A DNA stretch of 64,000 nucleotides, taken from positions 1 to 64,000 of the forward strand of contig VGHE01000010.1 in assembly GCA_016868315.1 (NCBI GenBank). The letters run 5' to 3'. Both the position numbers and the translations under genes were made by a program. A model generated the notes under the pieces. The model was not told the DNA's origin. It worked only from the letters and a program-made list of their open reading frames with translations, and did no database searches. Origin of the DNA: Betaproteobacteria bacterium. Lineage in GTDB: Bacteria > Bdellovibrionota_B > Oligoflexia > Silvanigrellales > Silvanigrellaceae. Shown piece after piece: positions 47,590-56,215 of this stretch (positions within the stretch are counted from its first letter, which is position 1; every line of letters begins with the position of its first letter).

Positions 47590-48879
47590 ATGAGCATGGA
47601 ACGGCGTCGATCAGTAGAACTGATGCAGCGGAGCCGGAAAATTTTTCCGGGTGGCGTGAACTCTCCGGTGCGCTCTTTTCGAAGTGTCGGGGGAGAGCCT
47701 GTGGTTTTCGCACAGGGTCAAGGCAAGCATTTGACCGACGTGGATGGCAACTCTTACGTCGACTTTTGTGGTTCTTGGGGACCCTTGATTTTGGGTTACT
47801 CGCATCCTGCAGTGCTTGCTGCGGTGCAGAAGCAAGCACTGCGCGCTCTGACCTTTGGGGCACCGAGCGAGGAGGAGGTGCTGCTGGCCGAGAAAATCCA
47901 GGAATGGATGCCAGGCATCGAAATGATGCGATTTGTGAGCAGCGGAACTGAGGCCACAATGAGCGCTATCCGTGCGGCGCGCGCTGCAACAGGTCGCGAC
48001 AAGTTCGTTAAGTTTGAGGGCTGCTACCATGGTCATTCGGATTGCCTTTTGGTGAAGGCCGGCAGCGGTTTGGCAACACTTGGGCAGGCGAGCTCTGCGG
48101 GTGTTCCGGAAGGCTGCGTTGCTGACACAATTACTGGAGTGTTCAATTCCATTGCAGGTATCAAAGATATTTTTTCGCGCTGGGGACAAGAGATTGCAGC
48201 GGTCATTGTGGAACCGATGGCTGCAAATATGGGGCTTGTGCTCCCTGAAAAAGGCTTTCTCGAGGCACTGCGTGCGCTGTGCAGTCAGCATGGCAGTGTT
48301 CTGATATTCGATGAGGTCATGACAGGATTCCGGGTCGCGAAGGGCGGAGCAGCTGAAGCTTTTGCAGTTGAGCCCGACCTGTGGACATTTGGAAAAATTG
48401 TTGGTGGTGGACTTCCGGCAGCTGCTTATGGTGGCAAGAAAAGTGTCATGGAACACGTTGCGCCTCTCGGACGTGCTTACCAAGCAGGAACCCTCAGTGG
48501 TAATCCGCTGGCCATGGCCGCAGGTCTGGCAACGCTTCGTGAAATGGAAGCATGTGGCGCATTTGAGCGCTTGGAGGCAACGGGGCAGGGGCTTGACCGT
48601 TGTGTAGAGAGACATCTTGCATCGCACATAAAGGCAGGCCGTTTGGCATATGTGCGCAAGGCTTCTTTTTTCTGCTTTTTCTTCGGTGCCGCGCGTTTGC
48701 CAACTCACTTCAACGAGGTCACGGCGTGCGACATGAATTTGTTTAACAAGGTGTATCACCGTTGGCTTGAACACGGAATTTACATGGGACCGAGTGGCTA
48801 CGAGGTCGGCTTTTTAAGCACCCAGCATGGTTCAGATGACCTAGAGAGGCTTGTTTGTGTCGTTGCAGAGTCGCTCTGA
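47590..48879 (+). CDS. hemL: Glutamate-1-semialdehyde 2,1-aminomutase
   Basis: 429 residues. It converts glutamate-1-semialdehyde to aminolevulinate in the C5 haem pathway, using PLP. The N-terminal IFPGGVNSPVRSF, middle VSSGTEATMSAIR and KFEGCYHGHSD, DEVMTGFR and PLP-lysine block FGKIVGGGLP are all present. The ATG at 47590 follows GGAG. The downstream dtd starts 25 bases later. A 94-base gap separates it from a divergent lipoprotein. Confidence 0.97.
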   Translation: MSMERRRSVELMQRSRKIFPGGVNSPVRSFRSVGGEPVVFAQGQGKHLTDVDGNSYVDFCGSWGPLILGYSHPAVLAAVQKQALRALTFGAPSEEEVLLAEKIQEWMPGIEMMRFVSSGTEATMSAIRAARAATGRDKFVKFEGCYHGHSDCLLVKAGSGLATLGQASSAGVPEGCVADTITGVFNSIAGIKDIFSRWGQEIAAVIVEPMAANMGLVLPEKGFLEALRALCSQHGSVLIFDEVMTGFRVAKGGAAEAFAVEPDLWTFGKIVGGGLPAAAYGGKKSVMEHVAPLGRAYQAGTLSGNPLAMAAGLATLREMEACGAFERLEATGQGLDRCVERHLASHIKAGRLAYVRKASFFCFFFGAARLPTHFNEVTACDMNLFNKVYHRWLEHGIYMGPSGYEVGFLSTQHGSDDLERLVCVVAESL

Positions 48880-48904
48880 AGCAATTCTTTTTTCCGGTCT
48901 ACGA

Positions 48905-49444
48905 ATGCGTACCGTGCTGCAGCGCTGTCGCAATGCAGAGGTGTGCGTCGAGGGAAAATCTTGTGGAGTTATGTCGGCTGGAGTGTTGGCTCTGGTAGGC
49001 TTTGCGGCTCTTCCTGACTCATCGCCAATCAAGCCCGAGGCGGCTCTCGCGTTTCCACCTGATGAGCTGCGCAGAGCACTTGAGCCCCTGTATCAGCGCT
49101 GGTGGGATAAGGTCTCGCAGCTTCGGGTCTTCAGTGATACCCAAGGCAAAATGAATGACTCGATTCTGCAACAATCAAGTGAATATGGCTTTTATTTGGT
49201 GAGCCAGTTCACACTCTTTGCTGACATGCGCAAAGGCAACCGACCGAGTTACACCAATGCACTCGCCTCATCAATTGCGAAGATCTGTTTCGAGTTTCTG
49301 GTGATTTTCGTTCGCAGCAAGGCTGGCGAGAGGCCGGTATACTCGGGGATTTTCGGCACTGACATGAATGTTTCTTTTATCAACGATGGCCCTGTGACGC
49401 TGCTCTTCGACTGCTCGCTCGATGAGGGGATCGTTGCACTATGA
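48905..49444 (+). CDS. dtd: D-aminoacyl-tRNA deacylase
   Basis: 179 residues from ATG 48905, longer than the usual ~145-150. It removes D-amino acids mischarged on tRNA. Catalytic block SQFTLFAD (100-107) and the Gly-Pro motif NDGPVT (160-165) are intact. The excess is mostly an insertion of ~25 residues around 36-65. No strong ribosome site is visible; translation may be coupled to hemL. The stop overlaps the sensor kinase start by four bases (ATGA). Confidence 0.9.
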   Translation: MRTVLQRCRNAEVCVEGKSCGVMSAGVLALVGFAALPDSSPIKPEAALAFPPDELRRALEPLYQRWWDKVSQLRVFSDTQGKMNDSILQQSSEYGFYLVSQFTLFADMRKGNRPSYTNALASSIAKICFEFLVIFVRSKAGERPVYSGIFGTDMNVSFINDGPVTLLFDCSLDEGIVAL

Positions 49445-50946
49445 AGAGTCTTGCGCGCAATTGGGAGAGAATGCTGGACGTTCTCCGAAATTCGTCTTCC
49501 TCAGCCCAGCGGTTTTTGCACAACACTGGAATTCTACTGCGTGCCGTATTGCCCCTTTCCGTTCACATGCGGATTTGGGTGTTGTTTGTTCTCGTGCTGC
49601 TCCTTGAAGAAACACTCATCAATTACATGCCTTCATTTCTTGTTTTTTTTCTGTGTGCCGCGCTCTCCTACATCATTCTTGCTCGACTTGTAGATCTGCC
49701 GCTCCGGTCGTTGCAACAACTCACACGCCAGGGTGGATTCGACCTCGGTGGAACCGTCGCAGCGGTTGAAGGTTACGATGAGTATTCTCGCCTCGCCCGT
49801 GCCATCCAAGGGATGGGTCGGCGTATGAATATGTCTATTCAGGAAGCGCGCGAACAGAACAGCCGTATCGATGAACTTTTCAATGCGATCGGCGAGGGAG
49901 TGATTCTGTGCACACTCGATGGCAAGGTGCTCAAAATCAATCACACGGTGCGGCGTTGGCTCGAATATTATGGTGATCCTCTTGGTCGTGATTTAATTGA
50001 AGTTGTGCGCAGTGTTGAATTGAATAACCGTTTTGTTGCGTTCTTGAACCGATGTCGGCAGCAATATGCATCTGCGGATGTGGAACCAGAGGTTGTCGAA
50101 TCTATTCATCTCGATGGTACCGAAGCAAAGCGCGTGCGAGCTAAAATGGTTTTGGTGCAGTCCGGGACGCAGCATCCGGTGTGCTTTGTTTTTTTGTTTG
50201 ACATGAGTGACTTGCACAGGCTCGAGCAGTTTCGGCGAGAATTCTTTGCCAATGTGAGCCATGAACTTAAAACTCCGATCGCTTCCATTCGAGGCTATGC
50301 TGAGATCCTGCAAGATCAATTCTCCACGCTGGAGCCTGAAGTAATTCAGCAGTTTCTGGGTGTGATTGTGAAGAATTCGGATCAGGTTTCTACCTTGCTT
50401 CAGGATATGATTCTACTTTCCAACCTCGAGAACAGTCAGATACCACTGACACTGCGTCCCTATGACATTCGCAATGCGCTCGAGCGGGTCAAGGAGACCT
50501 TGAGTCTGAAAGCGAAAGAGGCAGGTGTCAGTGTCATTATTGATGTTGATTCGCGTGTCGATGTTGTTTTGGTCGACGGACAGCGCTTTGATTCTGTGTT
50601 GTTAAATTTGGTTGACAACGGAATCAAGTACAACCGCCGCGGAGGGTACGTAAAAGTTTGCGCACGTGTCGGTGACGATGAATGGCTGATTTACGTTGAG
50701 GACTCCGGTCTTGGGATTCCACACGCTGCGCAGCTGCGCGCATTCGAACGTTTCTATCGCGTCGACAAAAGCCACACACGCCTGGGTGGGGGCTCAGGTC
50801 TAGGTCTTGCAATTGTAAAACACGTCGTGCAGGCGCACGGGGGAGCCATCCAGCTGCGCAGCGAGCCCGGAGTGGGTACGGTGTTCACCGTATCCATTCC
50901 CCGCAACCGAACTCAAGGTCGAATTGCTGCTCTCACACCATTCTGA
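49441..50946 (+). CDS. PhoR-like sensor histidine kinase
   Basis: 501 residues. Two transmembrane helices (about 43-83) with little periplasmic loop, a short HAMP-like linker, and a PAS domain (ELFNAIGEGVIL onwards) precede the kinase core. HisKA holds H274 (NVSHELKTP). The ATPase domain has NGIKYN, DSGLGIP and GSGLGLAIVKHV. This PhoR-like layout, lacking a large sensor domain, often relies on other proteins for signal. The ATG overlaps dtd. A PhoB-like regulator lies 3.8 kb downstream on the other strand. Confidence 0.94.
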   Translation: MKSLARNWERMLDVLRNSSSSAQRFLHNTGILLRAVLPLSVHMRIWVLFVLVLLLEETLINYMPSFLVFFLCAALSYIILARLVDLPLRSLQQLTRQGGFDLGGTVAAVEGYDEYSRLARAIQGMGRRMNMSIQEAREQNSRIDELFNAIGEGVILCTLDGKVLKINHTVRRWLEYYGDPLGRDLIEVVRSVELNNRFVAFLNRCRQQYASADVEPEVVESIHLDGTEAKRVRAKMVLVQSGTQHPVCFVFLFDMSDLHRLEQFRREFFANVSHELKTPIASIRGYAEILQDQFSTLEPEVIQQFLGVIVKNSDQVSTLLQDMILLSNLENSQIPLTLRPYDIRNALERVKETLSLKAKEAGVSVIIDVDSRVDVVLVDGQRFDSVLLNLVDNGIKYNRRGGYVKVCARVGDDEWLIYVEDSGLGIPHAAQLRAFERFYRVDKSHTRLGGGSGLGLAIVKHVVQAHGGAIQLRSEPGVGTVFTVSIPRNRTQGRIAALTPF

Positions 50947-50976
50947 GGGTTGCTCAGAGGTGAATGCGAGGCGGAG

Positions 50977-52491
50977 TTATTTCTGTGCGGTTGCACGATT
51001 TGTCACCGCACCAAAGAAGATATCGTATACGCGGCAGACTCCCTTCGTGCATCCCTGAGCTGCGAATTCTGCGCTGAGGCGAACATCGTTGGGCACAAGA
51101 GAGTCAGTGTGTTGGAGTGCTTCAGTCCGGGCAATTGGTTTGACATTTAGTCCAATCCAGCTCACCTTTTTAGCTTTGAGTGACACAAGTTCGTTGCTTT
51201 CGCTGCGGCCGTTGCCGTTCCTGTCGAACCACAGCTTGAGTTTTGCGTACGCGGGGTCACGCGCGTCGATTCGACCATCAGCATTGGAATCGTATTGAGC
51301 AAGAGCCTCGAATCCGTCGCTTGCTTTTGCTGGGCTACGCATCTGTGTTGCATCACCAAAAAGCTCTCGTCCGTCATCGACTCGGCCATTGCCATTGAGG
51401 TCAAGAGTGAGAAAAGCTGTTGTTTTTCCATCAATCCAGCCGACCTGTTCTGGAGTTCCGTCGGCGTCCAAATCAAATTCAACTCCAGACTGAACGAGTG
51501 GAACAGTGCGAACCATTGATGCTCCGGAAAAATCGAGCACCAATGGGCTCAGCAGGTTCAGCTTTTGTGAACAGCTCTGTGAACCTTCGGCACCCTGAGA
51601 ATCAATTGCAGTGATTTTGACTTCGATGCTCGCGCCAACCCAGCTATTTGGGTTTTTGACAAACTTCTTCAACGGGAGCGCGATCTCACCAGAGTTGCGC
51701 TTCTTCAGAGAGCTGTTCTCGATTGTCACTGCTTCCATTTTGGTCTTGTCAGATTTGTTGAAAGCCTGCACCTTCCATTTGCTCGCACTGCCCTTGACGA
51801 GGAGCAAAAAGTTGTCCCCTCCGGCACGCCATAATTCGCCTGGAATTGCGTTTGGTTTGTTTGACTGCCGGGCGAGTGTGATGAGCGGATTCTGACCTGC
51901 CTCACCCTTTGGATAGTTGGCAAACTTGACCGAGTCGCACTGTGCCGTCATGGTCGGCATTTGGGTGGGAACCGGTGTTGGAGTGATTGTTGCTGATGGA
52001 TTTGGGGAGGCCAAGGGTGTCACGACGGTCTGAGCCGGAGTTGGTGCGGGTGTTTGACCACCCGCATCTGAGTCTGCGACGGCAACAAGTTCCAAAACGC
52101 TCTGCTCAATATATCCTTCAACAAAATCTGCTGAGCCTGAATTTTCACAATCTCGCGTGAGAGAACTGCGCTGTGCTTGCACCAGGAATTGCGAACCTGA
52201 TTCTGCAATCGCATCGATGATTTCGCCGGCTTTAACTTCGCAGGACATAGTCTTTCCTGCTTTGATGTTTGAGTTCACTTTAACGCGGTACTGCGGCATG
52301 TCGCCGTTGGCCTGCACCAACGAGATGACCTTCGAAGAGTCAGCGCCGTCGGGGGATTCGGGAAGTTTACCGAGCGTTTCTTTCCCATAGTAACCCTTCG
52401 CCGCTTGGGGCAGCGAAGCTGCTGTATCGCAACCGGCGACCGTACAACCGAATGCTACGAGCAAAATGTTCCGCGCAACTGGCTTGAGGAT
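50977..52491 (-). CDS. Putative lipoprotein with RTX-type calcium-repeat C-terminus
   Basis: About 504 residues if started at ATC 52491, which lies six bases after GAGGAG. This gives a good lipoprotein signal: basic KPVAR then a hydrophobic core and lipobox VAGC. The only usual start, TTG 52464, gives a very short signal. The mature protein has an SH3-like segment (~35-130), a Thr/Pro-rich linker, a beta domain (~190-340), and a C-terminal module with DLDADGTPE, DLNGNGRVDDG, YDSNADGRID and DRNGNGRS, resembling the calcium-loop region of RTX and EF-hand-like envelope proteins. Calcium binding is likely, and the remaining function unknown. Confidence 0.75.
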   Translation of the reverse strand: MLKPVARNILLVAFGCTVAGCDTAASLPQAAKGYYGKETLGKLPESPDGADSSKVISLVQANGDMPQYRVKVNSNIKAGKTMSCEVKAGEIIDAIAESGSQFLVQAQRSSLTRDCENSGSADFVEGYIEQSVLELVAVADSDAGGQTPAPTPAQTVVTPLASPNPSATITPTPVPTQMPTMTAQCDSVKFANYPKGEAGQNPLITLARQSNKPNAIPGELWRAGGDNFLLLVKGSASKWKVQAFNKSDKTKMEAVTIENSSLKKRNSGEIALPLKKFVKNPNSWVGASIEVKITAIDSQGAEGSQSCSQKLNLLSPLVLDFSGASMVRTVPLVQSGVEFDLDADGTPEQVGWIDGKTTAFLTLDLNGNGRVDDGRELFGDATQMRSPAKASDGFEALAQYDSNADGRIDARDPAYAKLKLWFDRNGNGRSESNELVSLKAKKVSWIGLNVKPIARTEALQHTDSLVPNDVRLSAEFAAQGCTKGVCRVYDIFFGAVTNRATAQK

Positions 52492-52555
52492 GTTAAACTC
52501 CTCGTCCCCATCAGCAAATTTTGCTCCTTATCGGTATCGAGAGACCGACTCTTGA

Positions 52556-53425
52556 TTATTGATCTTTCCAGGCGGCTGCTGTTGCGCCCATACTGGCAGG
52601 ATTACAGGCAAGTTTGAGTGCTGCGCGGGCGGTGTTGAGTTCTGCGATTCGCTTATTCATCTCATCTTCGATGGGCTTAATTTCATCCTCAATCCTTTTG
52701 ATATCGCCGTCAAGCGTGTTGACTTGCTCCTGCAGGCTCGTGAGCAGAGCCTGAGCATCAGCAATCAATCCGCTTTGCCCCGTTGTTGCTTGGAGGAACT
52801 GCAGGAGCTGGCGCTGTTGAGTGAGCTGGCGGTTGAGGGAAAGGAGGATTGCGTTCTTGGAGCTCAACAAAGCTGTCTTTCCATCGAGCGAAGTTTTAAC
52901 ATTCGCTGCTTGTGCGAGAGTCGGAATGTCCTTCCAAAACAGGCGCTGTTCGGTTGCGAATGAAACGAGCCCGGTTGCGGTTTGCTTCTGAACCGTTAGG
53001 GCACAGTGTCCTGCGTTCAAGAGTTCGGGCACACGCGCACAGGCCTGATTTTTCACACTGAGAGCAAGGCTCTGAACTGTGAAAGGATTGAGCATCCCCG
53101 CCGGAATTCCTGCCTGAGCACCTGCGAGGGCGTTGATGGTTGATTCCACATCGCTCAGCTGTAACTTCGATGCCGTGGAGAAAGTTTGGCAGAAGATCAC
53201 GTCTCCCGCGAGTGACTGCAGCGCAAATCTGGTCAAGACTGCTTCAACCCCGCCAGAATTTGGCGCGGAAGGTGTTGTCCCGTTGTTCGGTTGACCCGGC
53301 GTTTGAGCCGTTGAGGGTGCAGGCGCATTTGAGGTGCCTGCTTTTTTGGTGCAGGCCGATACCATCGCTAATACCAACACAGCCCCTGTGACTGCAGCTC
53401 TCGGTTGGGAAAACCACTTCAACAT
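52556..53425 (-). CDS. Putative lipoprotein with coiled-coil C-terminus
   Basis: 289 residues from ATG 53425 (AAGGAGG upstream). The signal ends in lipobox VSAC. A Pro/Ser/Thr-rich linker follows, then a domain with several cysteines (FCQTF, QACARVP, GHCALT) and a long coiled-coil segment near the end rich in Leu, Glu and Asp (RQLTQQRQLLQFLQ and IKRIEDEIKPIEDEM). It may be an envelope spacer or complex subunit. No family was recognised. It is the first of two minus-strand lipoprotein genes here. Confidence 0.72.
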   Translation of the reverse strand: MLKWFSQPRAAVTGAVLVLAMVSACTKKAGTSNAPAPSTAQTPGQPNNGTTPSAPNSGGVEAVLTRFALQSLAGDVIFCQTFSTASKLQLSDVESTINALAGAQAGIPAGMLNPFTVQSLALSVKNQACARVPELLNAGHCALTVQKQTATGLVSFATEQRLFWKDIPTLAQAANVKTSLDGKTALLSSKNAILLSLNRQLTQQRQLLQFLQATTGQSGLIADAQALLTSLQEQVNTLDGDIKRIEDEIKPIEDEMNKRIAELNTARAALKLACNPASMGATAAAWKDQ

Positions 53426-53535
53426 CAACCACCCCTCCTTCCATTTATTCTCCCAAGGTCTTTCGGCCGCCTTTTCGCAAAATTGAGTAAATTTTTTCTG
53501 AAACATTCCGATAGGTAACAATTCGGAGGTTTTGA

Positions 53536-54711
53536 ATGAAAATAGTCTCTTCTTTCCTCGGGATTTTTGGCCTGTTCTTGCTGCAGACGTCTTGCGCAGG
53601 CAAGACTTCGACCGGCCTCAAAGGTACGGCCACCGGTGAAAGGGCAGGTGCTGCGGGGCAGAAGGGCGCCGAAGCCACGAAGAATGATCCGGAAGCGGTG
53701 GCAAAGGAGGCCGAAAAGCCTATCTTCGTTCGTTCGATGGCTCCGATGCAGCTTAAGTGCGACGCGGGCTTTGACCTTCCCTTCATGCTTTCAGAGGGTT
53801 TGAGTCCGAAAAATACTTTTCTGCTCGCTCGCTTCGGTACAGTCGGTTCAACAACATTGCCTTTCGATGCGGTCTCTCTCACCAAGTGGCTCAATGGTGT
53901 TGGTTTCGCAAAGGTGAAGTTGCTGGAAAGCAAGGCGCAGGGGGTGCAGGGGTTTGTTGCCACATCTGCACGAATGAACCTGGTTGTTTTTCGGGGGACA
54001 CACAGCCTCGAAGGTGTCATGACAGATTCTAAATTTTTGGTTCAATCGGCTTTGACTGATGGTCTTCCTGGGGGTGTGCATCAGGGATTTGCGCTTGCTT
54101 ACCGCAGCGTGGCAGCGAATCTTGCACAGGAACTCGAACCTGAGAGCAGCAAATCTGTGCCAACATTTTTTGTGGGACACAGTTTAGGTGGCGCGCTTGC
54201 AACTTTGGCTGCACTCGACATGCACAGAAAGGGCGTTAACATCGCAGGGATGGTGACGCTGGGGCAACCACGCGTTGGCAATGCTAGCTTTGCTGCAGAG
54301 ACTGAGAAAATTCTCGCTGGCAAACAGAAGCGGTTTGTAAATGCGAACGATCCTGTTCCACATCTTCCACCCAGCGGCGCGAGCGCTGATGTTGCATTGA
54401 ACTCGGTTCTTGAACCCTCGACGCGGGGAACAACACTCGCTCTCCTGAATGGAATTGGTGCTCTCACAGGGATGACTTTCGCCAAAGCAAACTTCACCCA
54501 CGCCGGAGTTCCAGACATGCTCGGTCAGGCTGATTACGCAAAGGGTCGATTTGAGTCGGACGCTGTTTGGGATGGGAAATATTGGAATAGCAATGGTCAG
54601 AAAGTTCAACAGGTCGTCGCAAATCTCGCTGCAGCGATGCAGAATCCACTCGTAAATGAGCACTTTGTGCCAAGTTATTTATGTGAGTTGGCGAAGACGC
54701 TAGCGCAGTAA
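53536..54711 (+). CDS. Class 3 (alpha/beta-hydrolase) lipase lipoprotein
   Basis: 391 residues. The signal has lipobox QTSC. Lipase-3 signatures are VVFRGT, GHSLGGALATLAALD with nucleophile S216, and LGQPRVGN. Likely partners are D272 (NDPVPH) and H322 (FTHAG). It should hydrolyse esters of glycerolipids at the envelope or outside the cell. A Lys/Ala/Glu-rich linker follows the lipidated cysteine. The gene ends 20 bases before the convergent phoB-like gene. Confidence 0.92.
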   Translation: MKIVSSFLGIFGLFLLQTSCAGKTSTGLKGTATGERAGAAGQKGAEATKNDPEAVAKEAEKPIFVRSMAPMQLKCDAGFDLPFMLSEGLSPKNTFLLARFGTVGSTTLPFDAVSLTKWLNGVGFAKVKLLESKAQGVQGFVATSARMNLVVFRGTHSLEGVMTDSKFLVQSALTDGLPGGVHQGFALAYRSVAANLAQELEPESSKSVPTFFVGHSLGGALATLAALDMHRKGVNIAGMVTLGQPRVGNASFAAETEKILAGKQKRFVNANDPVPHLPPSGASADVALNSVLEPSTRGTTLALLNGIGALTGMTFAKANFTHAGVPDMLGQADYAKGRFESDAVWDGKYWNSNGQKVQQVVANLAAAMQNPLVNEHFVPSYLCELAKTLAQ

Positions 54712-54731
54712 GTGCGATAGATATTCAGGAT

Positions 54732-55538
54732 TCAGCTACGCACGCCTTTTTGGTTGTCGATGAGCTGGTAGCCAAACCCGTGTACGGTTTCGATCAGAGC
54801 CCCCGCATGCCCTAGTTTTTGCCGCAAGCGTTTGATGTGCGTGTCGACCGTGCGCGTGTTCATTTGACCTTCGTATCCCCACACCCGTTGCAATAACGCG
54901 TCGCGGCTTTGAAGTCGCCCGGCGCGTTCAGCAAGGTAGAGAAGAAGTTGGTATTCGGTTGCTGTGAGCGAAACGCTTTCACCATGGACGAGCACCTTAA
55001 ATTGCTCGGGTAAAATGGTCAGACAGTCGATAGTAATTTGTTTTTCTGTTGAGGTTTCGCCTGAAGGTTGCGAAGTCGGCAATGTTTGAGGCGGCCTTTT
55101 TGCAACGCTCTGCGCTGGAGCCGAAAGCCCGGAGCGGCGCAATAATGCCTGAACACGTAGCAGGAGTTCCCGGGGAGAAAAAGGTTTGGTGATGTAGTCG
55201 TCGGCGCCTGCCTCGAAACCGTCGATTTTGTCGGATTCCTGTGATTTCGCAGTCAGGAGAATGACCGGCACATGCGCAAGTTGTTCGTGCTGGCGCATGA
55301 TGCGAAGAACTTCGGTGCCTTCAATGTGCGGGAGCATAACGTCGAGCAGCACCAACTGCGGCTTGCATTTTGTCATGAATTCGACGGCATCTTTGCCATC
55401 AAAAAGCGACGTGACTTCGTACTCACGAGTCGACTCAAGCGTGAATTTAAGAAGATTATTCAAATCCCGGTCGTCTTCGACAATCAGAACCCGCGAGCGG
55501 TTGTGGGTTTGTGTTTGCGCTAAATGCAATTCAGACAC
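54732..55538 (-). CDS. PhoB/OmpR-family response regulator
   Basis: 268 residues from GTG 55538, eight bases after GGAGG. The receiver has D66 (LVLLD) and K118 (ITKPF). A long linker leads to an OmpR/PhoB winged-helix domain with SLTATEYQLLLYL and RTVDTHIKRLRQKLG. It likely pairs with the PhoR-like kinase at 49441-50946. A convergent lipase gene lies 20 bases away. No phosphate transport gene is in the window, so the PhoB name is not proven. Confidence 0.94.
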   Translation of the reverse strand: MSELHLAQTQTHNRSRVLIVEDDRDLNNLLKFTLESTREYEVTSLFDGKDAVEFMTKCKPQLVLLDVMLPHIEGTEVLRIMRQHEQLAHVPVILLTAKSQESDKIDGFEAGADDYITKPFSPRELLLRVQALLRRSGLSAPAQSVAKRPPQTLPTSQPSGETSTEKQITIDCLTILPEQFKVLVHGESVSLTATEYQLLLYLAERAGRLQSRDALLQRVWGYEGQMNTRTVDTHIKRLRQKLGHAGALIETVHGFGYQLIDNQKGVRS

Positions 55539-55650
55539 GAACAAGCCTCCAAAGTGTTCCCGGAATCGGCATACCAAAGAGAGCGCGTGCCTGTGAAGAG
55601 CGTCACAATTTTTCTACAAAAAAGCCAGAAATCTGAAGCATGCTTCGGGT

Positions 55651-56124
55651 TCAGGCTTCTTTGCGTTGCTGTTTGATTTTCTCTTGCAGCTGCATGATGC
55701 CGTCGATAACGGCCTCAGGCGTGGGTGGGCAACCCGGAATGTAAACATCGACTGGAACAATGCGGTCGATGCCCTGAACAACATGGTACGCGCGGTAAAA
55801 ACCGCCGGAAGACGCACATGCACCCATTGAGAGCACCCACTTGGGTTCGGACATCTGGTCGTAGATGCGACGCAAAACCGGTGCCATTTTCTCAGTTATT
55901 GTTCCCGCAACAACCAGCAGGTCGGCCTGGCGTGGGCTGAAGCGAACAACTTCTGCACCGAAGCGTGACAAGTCGTATTTAGGACCCATGACGGACATCA
56001 GTTCGATTCCGCAGCAGGCCGTTCCAAATGGATATGGCCAAAGAGAGTTGCGGCGTGCCCAGTTCACGAACTGGTCAACCTGTGTGGTGATGAAAAACTC
56101 TTGTCCGTAGCTGTGGTGTTTCAT
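55651..56124 (-). CDS. nuoB: NADH-quinone oxidoreductase subunit B
   Basis: 157 residues. It carries the N2 [4Fe-4S] cluster at the quinone end of complex I. All four cluster cysteines are present: C37 and C38 (TACCGIE), C103 (GACASSGG) and C132 (IPGCPP). No nuoA, nuoC or nuoD lies beside it; the neighbours are a response regulator and an NAD kinase. It may be an additional copy or the only copy, split from the operon. Confidence 0.96.
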   Translation of the reverse strand: MKHHSYGQEFFITTQVDQFVNWARRNSLWPYPFGTACCGIELMSVMGPKYDLSRFGAEVVRFSPRQADLLVVAGTITEKMAPVLRRIYDQMSEPKWVLSMGACASSGGFYRAYHVVQGIDRIVPVDVYIPGCPPTPEAVIDGIMQLQEKIKQQRKEA

Positions 56125-56215
56125 GTTGGACTCCCTTGGAGCGCTCAGCGAATCGTTCGAGTGTTCAGATAATCATAAATGCACCGGGCTTGTCGATGCC
56201 CTGATGGGGCTCAGT

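Noticed and set aside
47611-48774. 387-codon open frame on the minus strand
   Set aside because: It is antisense to hemL, whose motifs are intact throughout. No start site or family match.
53445-54020. 191-codon minus-strand open frame overlapping the lipase gene
   Set aside because: It is antisense to the lipase N-terminal half and lacks a plausible start; the lipoprotein gene at 52556-53425 and the lipase explain the region.
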